Shown here one piece after another: positions 24,877 through 32,810 of a DNA stretch of 64,000 nt. The translations under genes and the position numbers were made by a program. Source of the DNA: an uncultured Saprospiraceae bacterium (GTDB lineage Bacteria; Bacteroidota; Bacteroidia; Chitinophagales; Saprospiraceae); the NCBI GenBank assembly GCA_937973565.1, contig CALJKQ010000047.1:20728-84727 (forward strand). The letters are read 5' to 3'. Position 1 is the first letter of the stretch; each line of letters opens with the position of its first letter. The notes beneath the pieces are model-generated. The model was not told the DNA's origin, did no database searches, and was given only the letters and a program-made list of their open reading frames with translations.

Positions 24877-25506
24877 TCATTTGGCGGCTATAAAGCCGCT
24901 GATGAGGTCCCTTCCGAACAAATATCTTTTCTCCCAATACTCGCTGCCATTGACCACATCGGTGCGAATACCGGTGGAAGTAGAACTATGGATAAAGGTA
25001 AGCTGGCCGGTATCGCCCGAAACCACAATGCCCACATGGCTGATTCTTTCTTCATTGCCAAAAAATAGTAAGTCGCCGGCCTGCAACTGGGATCTGTCTT
25101 TTTCAACACCCAGCAATGCCAGCTCATGCGAAGGTCCGGAGATACTGAACCCGAATTTATTGTAGATGTAATTGGCAAATCCACTGCAATCAAAGCCCTG
25201 TTCCGGATTTTTGCCGGCGTACTTGTAAGGGGTGCCAAGGTACTGATAGGCTTCCTCTACCATGGCATTTCTCAAAGTGCCTGCAGACTTGATGTTGGTA
25301 GGTGCTTTCATTTTTTCAGGGCTAACAGTTTTCACTTTGACCACATCTTCTTGCTGACTGGGTTGAGGTCTGCCGTATCCGGGCCTGCGCGACCGGCTAT
25401 ACTTCTCTGACCTGTCCCCATATTGGTGGGCTGTACCACAAGATGTCATGGCCATAACCCCTAAAAGAAGTGCCAGCCCAATCTGTGTTTTTATGGAATT
25501 AATCAT
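24877..25506 (-). CDS. NlpC/P60 lipoprotein (C40 peptidoglycan endopeptidase)
   Basis: 209 residues from the ATG at 25506 (an ATG five codons upstream is possible). The signal LALLLGVMAMTSC is a lipobox, so it is a lipoprotein facing the periplasm or surface. A basic linker (YSRSRRPGYGRPQPSQQED) leads into an NlpC/P60 domain with catalytic Cys in QGFDCSGFANYIY, His in RISHVGIVVS and a third polar residue in FIHSSTSTGI. Such enzymes cut D-Glu-meso-DAP bonds in peptidoglycan. It precedes adk on the same strand with a 53-base gap. Confidence 0.9.
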   Translation of the reverse strand: MINSIKTQIGLALLLGVMAMTSCGTAHQYGDRSEKYSRSRRPGYGRPQPSQQEDVVKVKTVSPEKMKAPTNIKSAGTLRNAMVEEAYQYLGTPYKYAGKNPEQGFDCSGFANYIYNKFGFSISGPSHELALLGVEKDRSQLQAGDLLFFGNEERISHVGIVVSGDTGQLTFIHSSTSTGIRTDVVNGSEYWEKRYLFGRDLISGFIAAK

Positions 25507-25608
25507 ATTGAATTTTAACATAATACGTATTAATAATTATTTTAATATCAAAATTTGTACCAAATTGTTTCACGGGTACTTAAACTTTGAAATTTGTAGC
25601 GTTTTTTG

Positions 25609-25616
25609 TATTTTCG
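25609..25616 (+). promoter_or_regulatory. -7 box of gcvP
   Basis: TATTTTCG, close to TAnnTTTG, 31 bases before the preferred ATG at 25647. It rules out the start at 25587. Confidence 0.45.
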
Positions 25617-25646
25617 CACATCCAGTTACCTAACCAAAAATTCATT

Positions 25647-28505
25647 ATGAATCCATCCAGTTCATTCGACAAAAGACACATTGGGCCAGGGGCTCAGGAA
25701 TTAAAAGATATGCTCGCCACCATCGGTGTCAGCAGCCTTGAGCAGCTTATTGACGAGACGGTTCCTTCCGGTATTCGCAATCAAAAACCACTCAACATTC
25801 CGGCCGGTCTCAGTGAATACGAATATTTGCTAGAGTTAAAAACCATAGCATCCAAAAATAAACTTTTCAAATCCTACCTCGGACAGGGCTATTATGGCAC
25901 CATTACGCCTTCTGTCATTGCCAGAAATGTGTTTCACAATCCGGGCTGGTACACACAATACACTCCCTATCAGGCTGAAATTGCCCAGGGAAGGTTGGAG
26001 TCACTGCTCAATTACCAGACCATGGTTTCTGACCTCACCGGACTTCCCATTGCCAATGCTTCACTATTAGACGAGGGCACGGCAGCAGCTGAGGCAATGG
26101 CCATGATGGAGGGCATCCACAACAAAAAAAGAAAAGGAAATCCTGCTAAAAAGTTTTTTGTTGACCAACAAGTGTTTGCGCAAACCCTGGATGTAGTGCA
26201 TACCCGGGCCATACCGCTCGATATTGAAGTGGTAACCGGAGACTGGCGTACATACACACCGGGCGATGACTGTTTTGGTGTTTTGATTCAATATCCGGAT
26301 GCAGTAGGTGAAATCAGTGACTACAAAAACTTTGTAGAACAATGCAAACAGAAAGAAATTTTAGTAGCGGTAGCCACGGATCTGATGGCTCTTTGTTTGC
26401 TGACACCACCGGGAGAATGGGGGGCAGATATTGCCATTGGCAATAGCCAGCGACTGGGCGTACCTATGGGTTTTGGTGGTCCACACGCTGCTTTTTTTGC
26501 CACTTCTGATGAATACAAGAGATTGATTCCCGGCAGAATCATTGGCATGTCCATCGATGTGCACGGAAACCCGGCACTGCGTATGGCATTGCAGACCAGA
26601 GAGCAACACATCAGAAGGGAAAAAGCCACTTCCAATATTTGTACGGCTCAGGCTTTATTGGCCAACATGGCAGCCATGTATGCGGTTTACCATGGTCAGG
26701 AAGGATTAAAAGAAATTGCCCAGGGCATTCATGACAAAACAGCTCAACTGGCAACGGCTTTAACGGCTATAGGCTTAAACAGGGTCAACCAGCACCACTT
26801 CGACACCCTTTCCATTTCACTTTCTGCTGATGAAGTGCAAAAATTGCGACAAACGGCAGAAAAACACGAGATCAATCTATTTTACGGCCATAATCGCGTA
26901 TCCATTTCTCTCGATGAAACAGTTACAGCATCAGACCTGAAAGCTTTGATCGCTTGCTTTGAAAGTTTTACAGGCAAGACCGCCGGCAGTGACAAAGGAA
27001 GCTCAGGATTACCTTCACACCTCAGCAGAACTTCTGCCTTCTGTACACATCCGGTATTCTCCAGCTACAGGACAGAGACGGCCATGATGCGTTACATAAA
27101 AAGTTTGGAGAACAAAGATTTGTCGCTTACCCATTCCATGATTTCGCTGGGCTCATGCACCATGAAACTCAATGCCGCTACAGAAATGATGCCGGTATCC
27201 TGGCCTGAATTTGCCGATTTGCATCCTTTCATCCCTGCGGACCAAGCAGCCGGCTATCACCAGATTTTCGAAGAATTAGCTGCTTACCTCTGCGAATGCA
27301 CAGGCTTCACCGCTTGTTCACTGCAACCCAATTCAGGAGCGCAGGGTGAATATGCAGGGTTACTTACCATTCGCGCATATCATTTGGACAGGGGAGAAGG
27401 ACACCGTACTGCCGTATTGATTCCTTCTTCTGCTCACGGCACCAATCCTGCCAGTGCGGTAATGGCAGGCATGGAAGTGGTCGTAGTAGCTTGCGACGAC
27501 AGTGGCAATATCGACATGGGCGATTTACATGCCAAAGCAGAACAACACAAAGATAAACTGGCAGGACTTATGGTCACCTATCCCAGCACCCATGGGGTAT
27601 TTGAGACCACCATTATGGAAATTTGTGACCTGATCCACCAAAATGGGGGGTTGGTTTACATGGATGGTGCCAACATGAATGCCCAGGTGGGACTGACCAG
27701 TCCGGGCAGAATTGGTGCCGATGTTTGCCACCTCAACCTCCACAAAACCTTTGCCATCCCACACGGTGGTGGTGGACCGGGCATGGGGCCTATTTGTGTC
27801 AACGATAAGTTAGCTCCCTATCTGCCGGGTCACGTTTACAATACCACCGGAGGCAACAAAGCCATTCCGGCAGTATCATCAGCGGGATGGGGCAGCGCTT
27901 CTATCTTGTTGATATCATATGCTTATATACGAATGTTGGGCGGTCAGGGACTCACAGATGCCACGCGTTATGCCATACTCAATGCCAACTATATCAAAGC
28001 CAAATTAGAAGGGAAATACAGTGTATTGTACACCGGTGCCAATGGCCGGGCAGCGCACGAACTCATCCTCGACCTAAGACCCTTTAAAGCGGCTGATGTA
28101 AGTGCAGAAGATGTAGCAAAAAGATTGATGGACTACGGCTTCCATGCACCTACCCTTTCTTTCCCTGTGGCAGGCACCATCATGATTGAACCCACCGAAA
28201 GTGAAAACAAAGCAGAACTCGACAGATTCTGTGACGCCTTGTTGAGCATTCGCGAAGAAATCGATCAGGTAGCCAGAGGTGAAATGGAAGCCCACAACCA
28301 TGTCTTGAGCAATGCACCCCACACAGCTGCTGTAGTGTGTTCAGATAACTGGCCTTATTCTTACTCAAGAGAAAAAGCTGCCTATCCTCTTCCTTACCTG
28401 AAAACCGGCTTCAAATTCTGGGCTTCGGTAGGTAGAGTAGACAATGCACACGGTGATAGAAATCTGATTTGCACCTGTAATCCGATTGAGGATTATATGA
28501 AATAG
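25647..28505 (+). CDS. gcvP: Glycine dehydrogenase (decarboxylating), P protein
   Basis: 952-residue PLP enzyme of the glycine cleavage system, single-chain type (fused P1 and P2 halves). It decarboxylates glycine and passes the aminomethyl group to lipoylated H protein. The start MNPSSSFDKRHIGPGAQE is the family start. The N-terminal half carries YYGTITPSVIARNVFHNP, and the C-terminal half the PLP lysine in HLNLHKTFAIPHGGGGPGMG. Length is normal. gcvT and gcvH are not in the window. It ends in TAG and is followed by a repeat island. Confidence 0.97.
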   Translation: MNPSSSFDKRHIGPGAQELKDMLATIGVSSLEQLIDETVPSGIRNQKPLNIPAGLSEYEYLLELKTIASKNKLFKSYLGQGYYGTITPSVIARNVFHNPGWYTQYTPYQAEIAQGRLESLLNYQTMVSDLTGLPIANASLLDEGTAAAEAMAMMEGIHNKKRKGNPAKKFFVDQQVFAQTLDVVHTRAIPLDIEVVTGDWRTYTPGDDCFGVLIQYPDAVGEISDYKNFVEQCKQKEILVAVATDLMALCLLTPPGEWGADIAIGNSQRLGVPMGFGGPHAAFFATSDEYKRLIPGRIIGMSIDVHGNPALRMALQTREQHIRREKATSNICTAQALLANMAAMYAVYHGQEGLKEIAQGIHDKTAQLATALTAIGLNRVNQHHFDTLSISLSADEVQKLRQTAEKHEINLFYGHNRVSISLDETVTASDLKALIACFESFTGKTAGSDKGSSGLPSHLSRTSAFCTHPVFSSYRTETAMMRYIKSLENKDLSLTHSMISLGSCTMKLNAATEMMPVSWPEFADLHPFIPADQAAGYHQIFEELAAYLCECTGFTACSLQPNSGAQGEYAGLLTIRAYHLDRGEGHRTAVLIPSSAHGTNPASAVMAGMEVVVVACDDSGNIDMGDLHAKAEQHKDKLAGLMVTYPSTHGVFETTIMEICDLIHQNGGLVYMDGANMNAQVGLTSPGRIGADVCHLNLHKTFAIPHGGGGPGMGPICVNDKLAPYLPGHVYNTTGGNKAIPAVSSAGWGSASILLISYAYIRMLGGQGLTDATRYAILNANYIKAKLEGKYSVLYTGANGRAAHELILDLRPFKAADVSAEDVAKRLMDYGFHAPTLSFPVAGTIMIEPTESENKAELDRFCDALLSIREEIDQVARGEMEAHNHVLSNAPHTAAVVCSDNWPYSYSREKAAYPLPYLKTGFKFWASVGRVDNAHGDRNLICTCNPIEDYMK

Positions 28506-28520
28506 TTATTCTGTGCGCTA

Positions 28521-28603
28521 CGCTTAGGTCAATGCTCAGTGCTTAGCACTTCGCGCAATACGCTTCGCTTAGTTCAATACGCGCTTCGCGCTTAGGGCAA
28601 TGC
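28521..28603. repeat. Three copies of a CGCTTAGKKCAATRC 15-mer
   Basis: Copies at 28521-28535, 28566-28580 and 28589-28603, with TTCGCGC spacers between them. They start 16 bases after the gcvP stop and precede the heptamer arrays. No reading frame of note. Confidence 0.7.
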
Positions 28604-28627
28604 TTAGTGCTCTTTAAGTAATAAATA

Positions 28628-28709
28628 CAAGTCCCATAACGCGTGTCGCACAATGCGTGTCGCATTTCCCGTCTCGCGTGTCCCGTGTCCCGTCTCGCAT
28701 AACGCAAGT
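28628..28709. repeat. Heptanucleotide array, 11 units
   Basis: Eleven phased 7-mers from 28633: CCCATAA, CGCGTGT, CGCACAA, TGCGTGT, CGCATTT, CCCGTCT, CGCGTGT, CCCGTGT, CCCGTCT, CGCATAA, CGCAAGT. The next bases, CGCCCTTCG, pass without break into REP-like copy 3. Confidence 0.9.
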
Positions 28710-28710
28710 C

Positions 28711-28733
28711 GCCCTTCGACAAACTCAGGGCTC
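28711..28733. repeat. REP-like palindromic element, copy 3
   Basis: GCCCTTCGACAAACTCAGGG then CTC, same orientation as the other two copies and directly joined to the preceding heptamer array. Confidence 0.8.
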
Positions 28734-28753
28734 TTTAAGGCATAAATAAAAGT

Positions 28754-28837
28754 CGCTTAACGCATGTCCCGTGTCGCGTCTCGTAATACGCAAGTCCTGT
28801 GTCGCAAGTAGCAAGTCCCTTGTCGTACAACGCATGT
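28754..28837. repeat. Heptanucleotide array, 12 units
   Basis: Twelve phased 7-mers: CGCTTAA, CGCATGT, CCCGTGT, CGCGTCT, CGTAATA, CGCAAGT, CCTGTGT, CGCAAGT, AGCAAGT, CCCTTGT, CGTACAA, CGCATGT. Continues into AGAAAAACCCCTGCTCAAAG and GGACAGCGG repeats (to about 28910), as at 23161. Confidence 0.9.
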
Positions 28838-28932
28838 AGAAAAACCCCTGCTCAAAGGACAGCGGTCTACGGACAGTAGACAGCGGACAGCGGACAGCGG
28901 TTGCCGGATGCTCAGATACCTATACCCAGATA

Positions 28933-29445
28933 CTACTTCACATCTGCCAACCTGGCAAATACCGGGAATGAAGCGGTGCCGTAGTGAGAATAGGGTTTTT
29001 TGGAAACAGGCTGTGATGCAGGATAGGTTTTGATGAAAGCAGCTACGACTTCTTTCATCTTATCATAGTCAATGTTTTTGGAATTGGGCTTTGGGTAAAA
29101 TACAAAGTGTTCGATTTTGCCATTGGTGCCCCAGAAAATGTTGGCCCAGATTTTAACGCCTTTGAGATCGAAACCGTGGTGGTCGGCGTAAACTTCGAGG
29201 TCTTGCAAGATGGAAGTCCATTCTTCGAAGGCTTTGTCCATGTTGTTTTGACATACATCCAGCAAGGGCTCACTGTAACGGCTGATCATTTTGTCGTATT
29301 CACGCTGGTGGTCACCAATAAAACATACTTGAGGAAAATTGCCTTCTGATGAGGTTTGTGCGCTCAATACACCATTGTAGAGACACAAAGTGATGATCAT
29401 CAAGATCAACAACAATCTAAGGGTATTCTCAGGACTTCGTCTCAT
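28933..29445 (-). CDS. Exported protein of unknown function
   Basis: 170 residues from the ATG at 29445; 30 upstream codons are dropped because a perfect -7 box lies between. Signal peptide MRRSPENTLRLLLILMIITL continues to a likely cleavage after GVLSA. The mature part has two Cys (FPQVCFIGD, LDVCQNN) and alternating helices and strands (FEEWTSILQDLEVYADHHGF, GVKIWANIFWGTNGKIEHFV), reminiscent of small TonB-C or energy-transducer-like folds, but no family is claimed. It converges with gcvP across the repeat island. Confidence 0.72.
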   Translation of the reverse strand: MRRSPENTLRLLLILMIITLCLYNGVLSAQTSSEGNFPQVCFIGDHQREYDKMISRYSEPLLDVCQNNMDKAFEEWTSILQDLEVYADHHGFDLKGVKIWANIFWGTNGKIEHFVFYPKPNSKNIDYDKMKEVVAAFIKTYPASQPVSKKPYSHYGTASFPVFARLADVK

Positions 29446-29464
29446 CAGTGGTTGTGATATAGTG

Positions 29465-29472
29465 CAAAAGTA
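29465..29472 (-). promoter_or_regulatory. -7 box of the 170-aa exported protein gene
   Basis: Perfect TACTTTTG on the minus strand with TTG 20 bases upstream, 19 bases before the ATG. Confidence 0.6.
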
Positions 29473-29637
29473 AAGTATTTTACAATTCCATGCAAGTAAA
29501 TTTGGCCAAAATGAAATATTATTGGGAATTTTCAAAAATTACTTAAATGAAATAAGCCTTGTGGCGGCCTTGACCACAATTTAACTTGCAAGGTCTGTGC
29601 CAAAGTCTTTTTTGCCCTGATACAGGGTATTTTGGCT

Positions 29638-29645
29638 TATCTTTG
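29638..29645 (+). promoter_or_regulatory. -7 box of pheT
   Basis: Perfect TATCTTTG, 20 bases before the pheT ATG. Confidence 0.6.
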
Positions 29646-29665
29646 CACTTCAAGTCAAGTAGGAT

Positions 29666-32110
29666 ATGAAGTGCAGCTTAAACGGATTAAAGAAATACAT
29701 TGAACTCACCGAAAACGCAGACCAGGTAGCCCAAATGCTTACGGCCATAGGTCTGGAAGTGGAAGGACAGGAGACCATTCAAAATATTAAGGGAGGTTTA
29801 AAGGGAGTGGTTACCGGTCAGGTACTTACTTGCGCAAAACACCCCGATGCCGATAAACTTTCCATCACAACTGTTGATATAGGGCAAGGCGAAGCGCAAC
29901 AGATAGTCTGCGGAGCGCCCAATGTAGCTGCCGGTCAAAAGGTTTTGGTAGCCACGGTGGGAACAACGCTTTATCCATCGGGTGGCGAGCCGTTGACCAT
30001 CAAAAAGGCAAAAATCAGGGGGGTTGAATCCAATGGTATGATCTGCGCAGCTGATGAGTTGGGTCTGGGAGACGATCATTCCGGCATAATGGTGCTGCCG
30101 GCCGATACTGCTGTGGGTTTGCCTGCATCCACCTTGTATGAAATATATGAAGATACACTATACGAAATTGCCCTTACGCCCAATCGATCCGATGCTACCT
30201 GCCACTTGGGCGTAGCGCGCGACCTTTACGCATACATCAGGGCCAATGTAGACAACTCAAGAACTTTCAACGAACCGGGCACCTCAGGCTTTAATGTGGA
30301 AAACCATACCCTGGAAATAAAAGTGGAGGTAAATAAACCGGAACTGTGCCCGAGGTACAGCGGTCTCACCATTTCAGGAATCAAAGTAGGCCCCTCTCCG
30401 GCCTGGCTGCAGAACCATTTGCTTGTATTGGGGGTAAAACCCATCAACAATGTAGTCGATGCTACCAATTACATTTTACATGATTTGGGTCAACCATTGC
30501 ACGCTTTTGATGCAGATAAAATAGGGGGATCTGCCATTGTGGTAGATACTTTAGCCCCGGGCACTCCTTTTCTGGCACTGGATGGAAGAGAAATTTCGCT
30601 GAAAGGTGAAGAATTGATGATTTGTGATGCTTCCGGCAAAGGCATGTGCATCGGAGGTGTATACGGGGGAAAGGATTCAGGGGTGAGTGAACATACCCAC
30701 GCCATCTTCCTGGAATCTGCCCATTTTGCAGCAGGAAACATCAGAAGGACTTCCATGTCGCACAACTTGCGGACAGATGCCGCCAAGGTATTTGAGAAAG
30801 GCAGTGATCCCAACCTTACCGTTTTTGCCCTTAAAAGAGCCGCAGCTTTGATAGTTGAACTCACCGGAGGTTATGTAAGTTCTGATGTCACAGATATATA
30901 TCCCAAAGAAATCAAGCCCGTCGAGGTGCATGTCAGATACCAAAATATAACCAATCTCTTGGGTGCTGAAATTCCAAGGGATATCATCCATGATATCCTG
31001 TCGGGCATGGGCATGCAGATCCTGCCGGTGGATGATCACGGCTTTAAAGCGCTGGTACCTACTTCCAAGGCGGATGTGCTCAGAGAAGTGGACATTATAG
31101 AAGAGATCTTTCGCATTTATGGATTTAATAAAGTGGAAATTCCGGCCAGGGTCACTTCTACCTTGTCCTATGCCCCACAACCCAACAAATTTGTAATCCT
31201 CAACCAATTGGCTGATTACCTGGCAGCTCTCGGTTTTAACGAAATGATGGGTCTATCTCTCATTGACTCAAGACTGTGTCAGGATGCATTGGGCTTGTCT
31301 GAAAATGATTTGGTGCTGGTCAACAACACCTCCAATGCAGGTCTGGATGCCATGCGGCCATCGTTGCTCTTGAGTGGTCTGCTTTCTGTGGCCTACAACC
31401 TCAATCGCCAGGCCGAGGGACTCAGACTTTTTGAACTGGGCAAATCTTACTTGAAAAAGGGAGAAGATTTTGCAGAACAGGAACAGCTTTCTTTACTGGT
31501 TTCAGGAACCCATGAAGGGGGACATTGGAACCAACCTGCCGCCCAGCAGGTACATTACCATCACTTAAAGCAGGTGGTAGGAGATGTATTGAGGAAAAGA
31601 GGTTTGAAAAACGTGAAATGGAAAGAGATAACTGCAGACCCATTATTTGCCTATGGTCTCGAAATCCATAGTGGCAATGAAGTCATCGGTAAAATGGGAG
31701 AATTGAGTCAGCCGGTTTTGAAAAAACTGGGTATAAAAAGTTCTGTTTTTGGCGCCTCGCTCGATGCCATGGCCCTGGTAAATGCCGGCGTCGGTAAAAA
31801 GCAATTTGTATCTGAAATTTCCCGCTTCCCTTCTGTAAGGAGAGACCTGGCCATCGTCATCGATAAAAAGACCAATTACCAGCATATCCAGGAAGCCGTT
31901 TTATCCAAAAAACATCCCTACCTGGTAGATATGGATCTATTTGATGTTTATGCCAATGAAGAGGTGCTGGGTCAGGGGAAAAAATCATATGCGCTGTCCT
32001 TTATTTTTGAAAATAAAGACAAAACATTGACAGACAGTGAAATAGATGGATCCATGAAAAGCATTATGGAACTTTGTCAAAAGCAATTGGGTGCACATGT
32101 AAGGAGTTGA
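29666..32110 (+). CDS. pheT: Phenylalanine--tRNA ligase beta subunit
   Basis: 814-residue beta subunit of the alpha2beta2 PheRS. Start MKCSLNGLKKYIELTENADQ is the family start. A tRNA-binding (EMAP-like) domain at ~40-155 (VVTGQVLTCAKHPDADKLSI), then the B3/B4 editing and B5 regions (TNYILHDLGQPLHAFDADKI; EEIFRIYGFNKVEIPA), a class II-like core and a C-terminal FDX-ACB anticodon-binding domain (FPSVRRDLAIVIDKKTNYQHI). Length is normal. pheS is not adjacent, usual for this phylum. The zapB-like/zapA pair follows. Confidence 0.97.
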   Translation: MKCSLNGLKKYIELTENADQVAQMLTAIGLEVEGQETIQNIKGGLKGVVTGQVLTCAKHPDADKLSITTVDIGQGEAQQIVCGAPNVAAGQKVLVATVGTTLYPSGGEPLTIKKAKIRGVESNGMICAADELGLGDDHSGIMVLPADTAVGLPASTLYEIYEDTLYEIALTPNRSDATCHLGVARDLYAYIRANVDNSRTFNEPGTSGFNVENHTLEIKVEVNKPELCPRYSGLTISGIKVGPSPAWLQNHLLVLGVKPINNVVDATNYILHDLGQPLHAFDADKIGGSAIVVDTLAPGTPFLALDGREISLKGEELMICDASGKGMCIGGVYGGKDSGVSEHTHAIFLESAHFAAGNIRRTSMSHNLRTDAAKVFEKGSDPNLTVFALKRAAALIVELTGGYVSSDVTDIYPKEIKPVEVHVRYQNITNLLGAEIPRDIIHDILSGMGMQILPVDDHGFKALVPTSKADVLREVDIIEEIFRIYGFNKVEIPARVTSTLSYAPQPNKFVILNQLADYLAALGFNEMMGLSLIDSRLCQDALGLSENDLVLVNNTSNAGLDAMRPSLLLSGLLSVAYNLNRQAEGLRLFELGKSYLKKGEDFAEQEQLSLLVSGTHEGGHWNQPAAQQVHYHHLKQVVGDVLRKRGLKNVKWKEITADPLFAYGLEIHSGNEVIGKMGELSQPVLKKLGIKSSVFGASLDAMALVNAGVGKKQFVSEISRFPSVRRDLAIVIDKKTNYQHIQEAVLSKKHPYLVDMDLFDVYANEEVLGQGKKSYALSFIFENKDKTLTDSEIDGSMKSIMELCQKQLGAHVRS

Positions 32111-32200
32111 TGGTACTGTTCCGTGATCGTTCAGACCGAGAGCGTTATACATATTTTTTATAAGTATATCATTAATTGTCACGGTTTTGTAAAAATTATC

Positions 32201-32208
32201 TATTTTTG
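32201..32208 (+). promoter_or_regulatory. -7 box of zapB-like gene
   Basis: Perfect TATTTTTG, with TTG 22 bases upstream. The ATG at 32213 lies only 4 bases after the box, so the transcript is probably leaderless or nearly so. Confidence 0.55.
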
Positions 32209-32212
32209 AAGG

Positions 32213-32485
32213 ATGAAAATACAAGCGGAATATTTGAACAAAATCAATGATCAAATCATTACGCTGGTAGAGAAATATAATTTTATCAATAACGAAAATT
32301 TAGAATTAAAAAAGGAAATTGGCCGATTAACGGCTGAGTTGGATGAATTAAAATGTTCGCAGCGGTCAGATCTCCCATCCAAATTGGACAGGAATGAAGA
32401 CACCAAACAAACCATAGATCAGTGTATAGACAAGATTGATGCATGTCTTACACTGGTAAGGGAACTACAAAATGAGCCCAGATAA
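32213..32485 (+). CDS. Coiled-coil protein, probable ZapB-like partner of ZapA
   Basis: 90 residues with a long heptad-type coiled coil (LNKINDQIITLVEKYNFIN, NLELKKEIGRLTAELDELK), a charged break and a second short helix (IDQCIDKIDACLTLVRELQ). No enzymatic motif. It overlaps the zapA start by 14 bases, which indicates translational coupling. A small coiled coil directly before zapA is a common arrangement; a role linking ZapA to the division ring is inferred from this context. Confidence 0.75.
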   Translation: MKIQAEYLNKINDQIITLVEKYNFINNENLELKKEIGRLTAELDELKCSQRSDLPSKLDRNEDTKQTIDQCIDKIDACLTLVRELQNEPR

Positions 32486-32738
32486 GCAAATATCAATAAC
32501 GATAGGGGGGAAATCTTATCCTATGATCATCAAGGAAGAAGAAGAAACCCTGATCAGAAAAGCAGAAAAAGAGATACAAACATCGATTCTCGATTTTCAG
32601 AAAGCTTATGCTGGATTATCCATACAAGATGGTATGGCCATGGCGCTGATAACAAAAGGAGTAGAACTCCTAAGGAAAGACGAAGAACTGGAGCTTGTTA
32701 ACCAACATCTCCTGCAATGGTCGGAAATCCTGCCTTAA
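32472..32738 (+). CDS. zapA: Cell division protein ZapA
   Basis: 88-residue FtsZ-associated protein that bundles protofilaments at the Z ring. The N-terminal ISITIGGKSYPMIIKEEEE and the later IQDGMAMALITKGVELLR give the ZapA pattern of a short beta/alpha head and helical tail. Starts inside the end of the preceding coiled-coil gene. rny follows after 72 bases, as often in the phylum. Confidence 0.88.
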   Translation: MSPDKQISITIGGKSYPMIIKEEEETLIRKAEKEIQTSILDFQKAYAGLSIQDGMAMALITKGVELLRKDEELELVNQHLLQWSEILP

Positions 32739-32810
32739 TACCAATCCAACTTCCCACAAGTTTGCCACCTTTTTTTGTTCTGCATGGTTTAACCTTTAAC
32801 TAATAGTAAT

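Noticed and set aside
30677..31207. 176-codon antisense frame inside pheT
   Set aside because: pheT is complete and canonical in this segment; no independent promoter or motif.
32739..32810. 6S RNA or other RNA gene after zapA
   Set aside because: Only 72 bases lie between zapA and rny, too short, and no suitable stem is visible.
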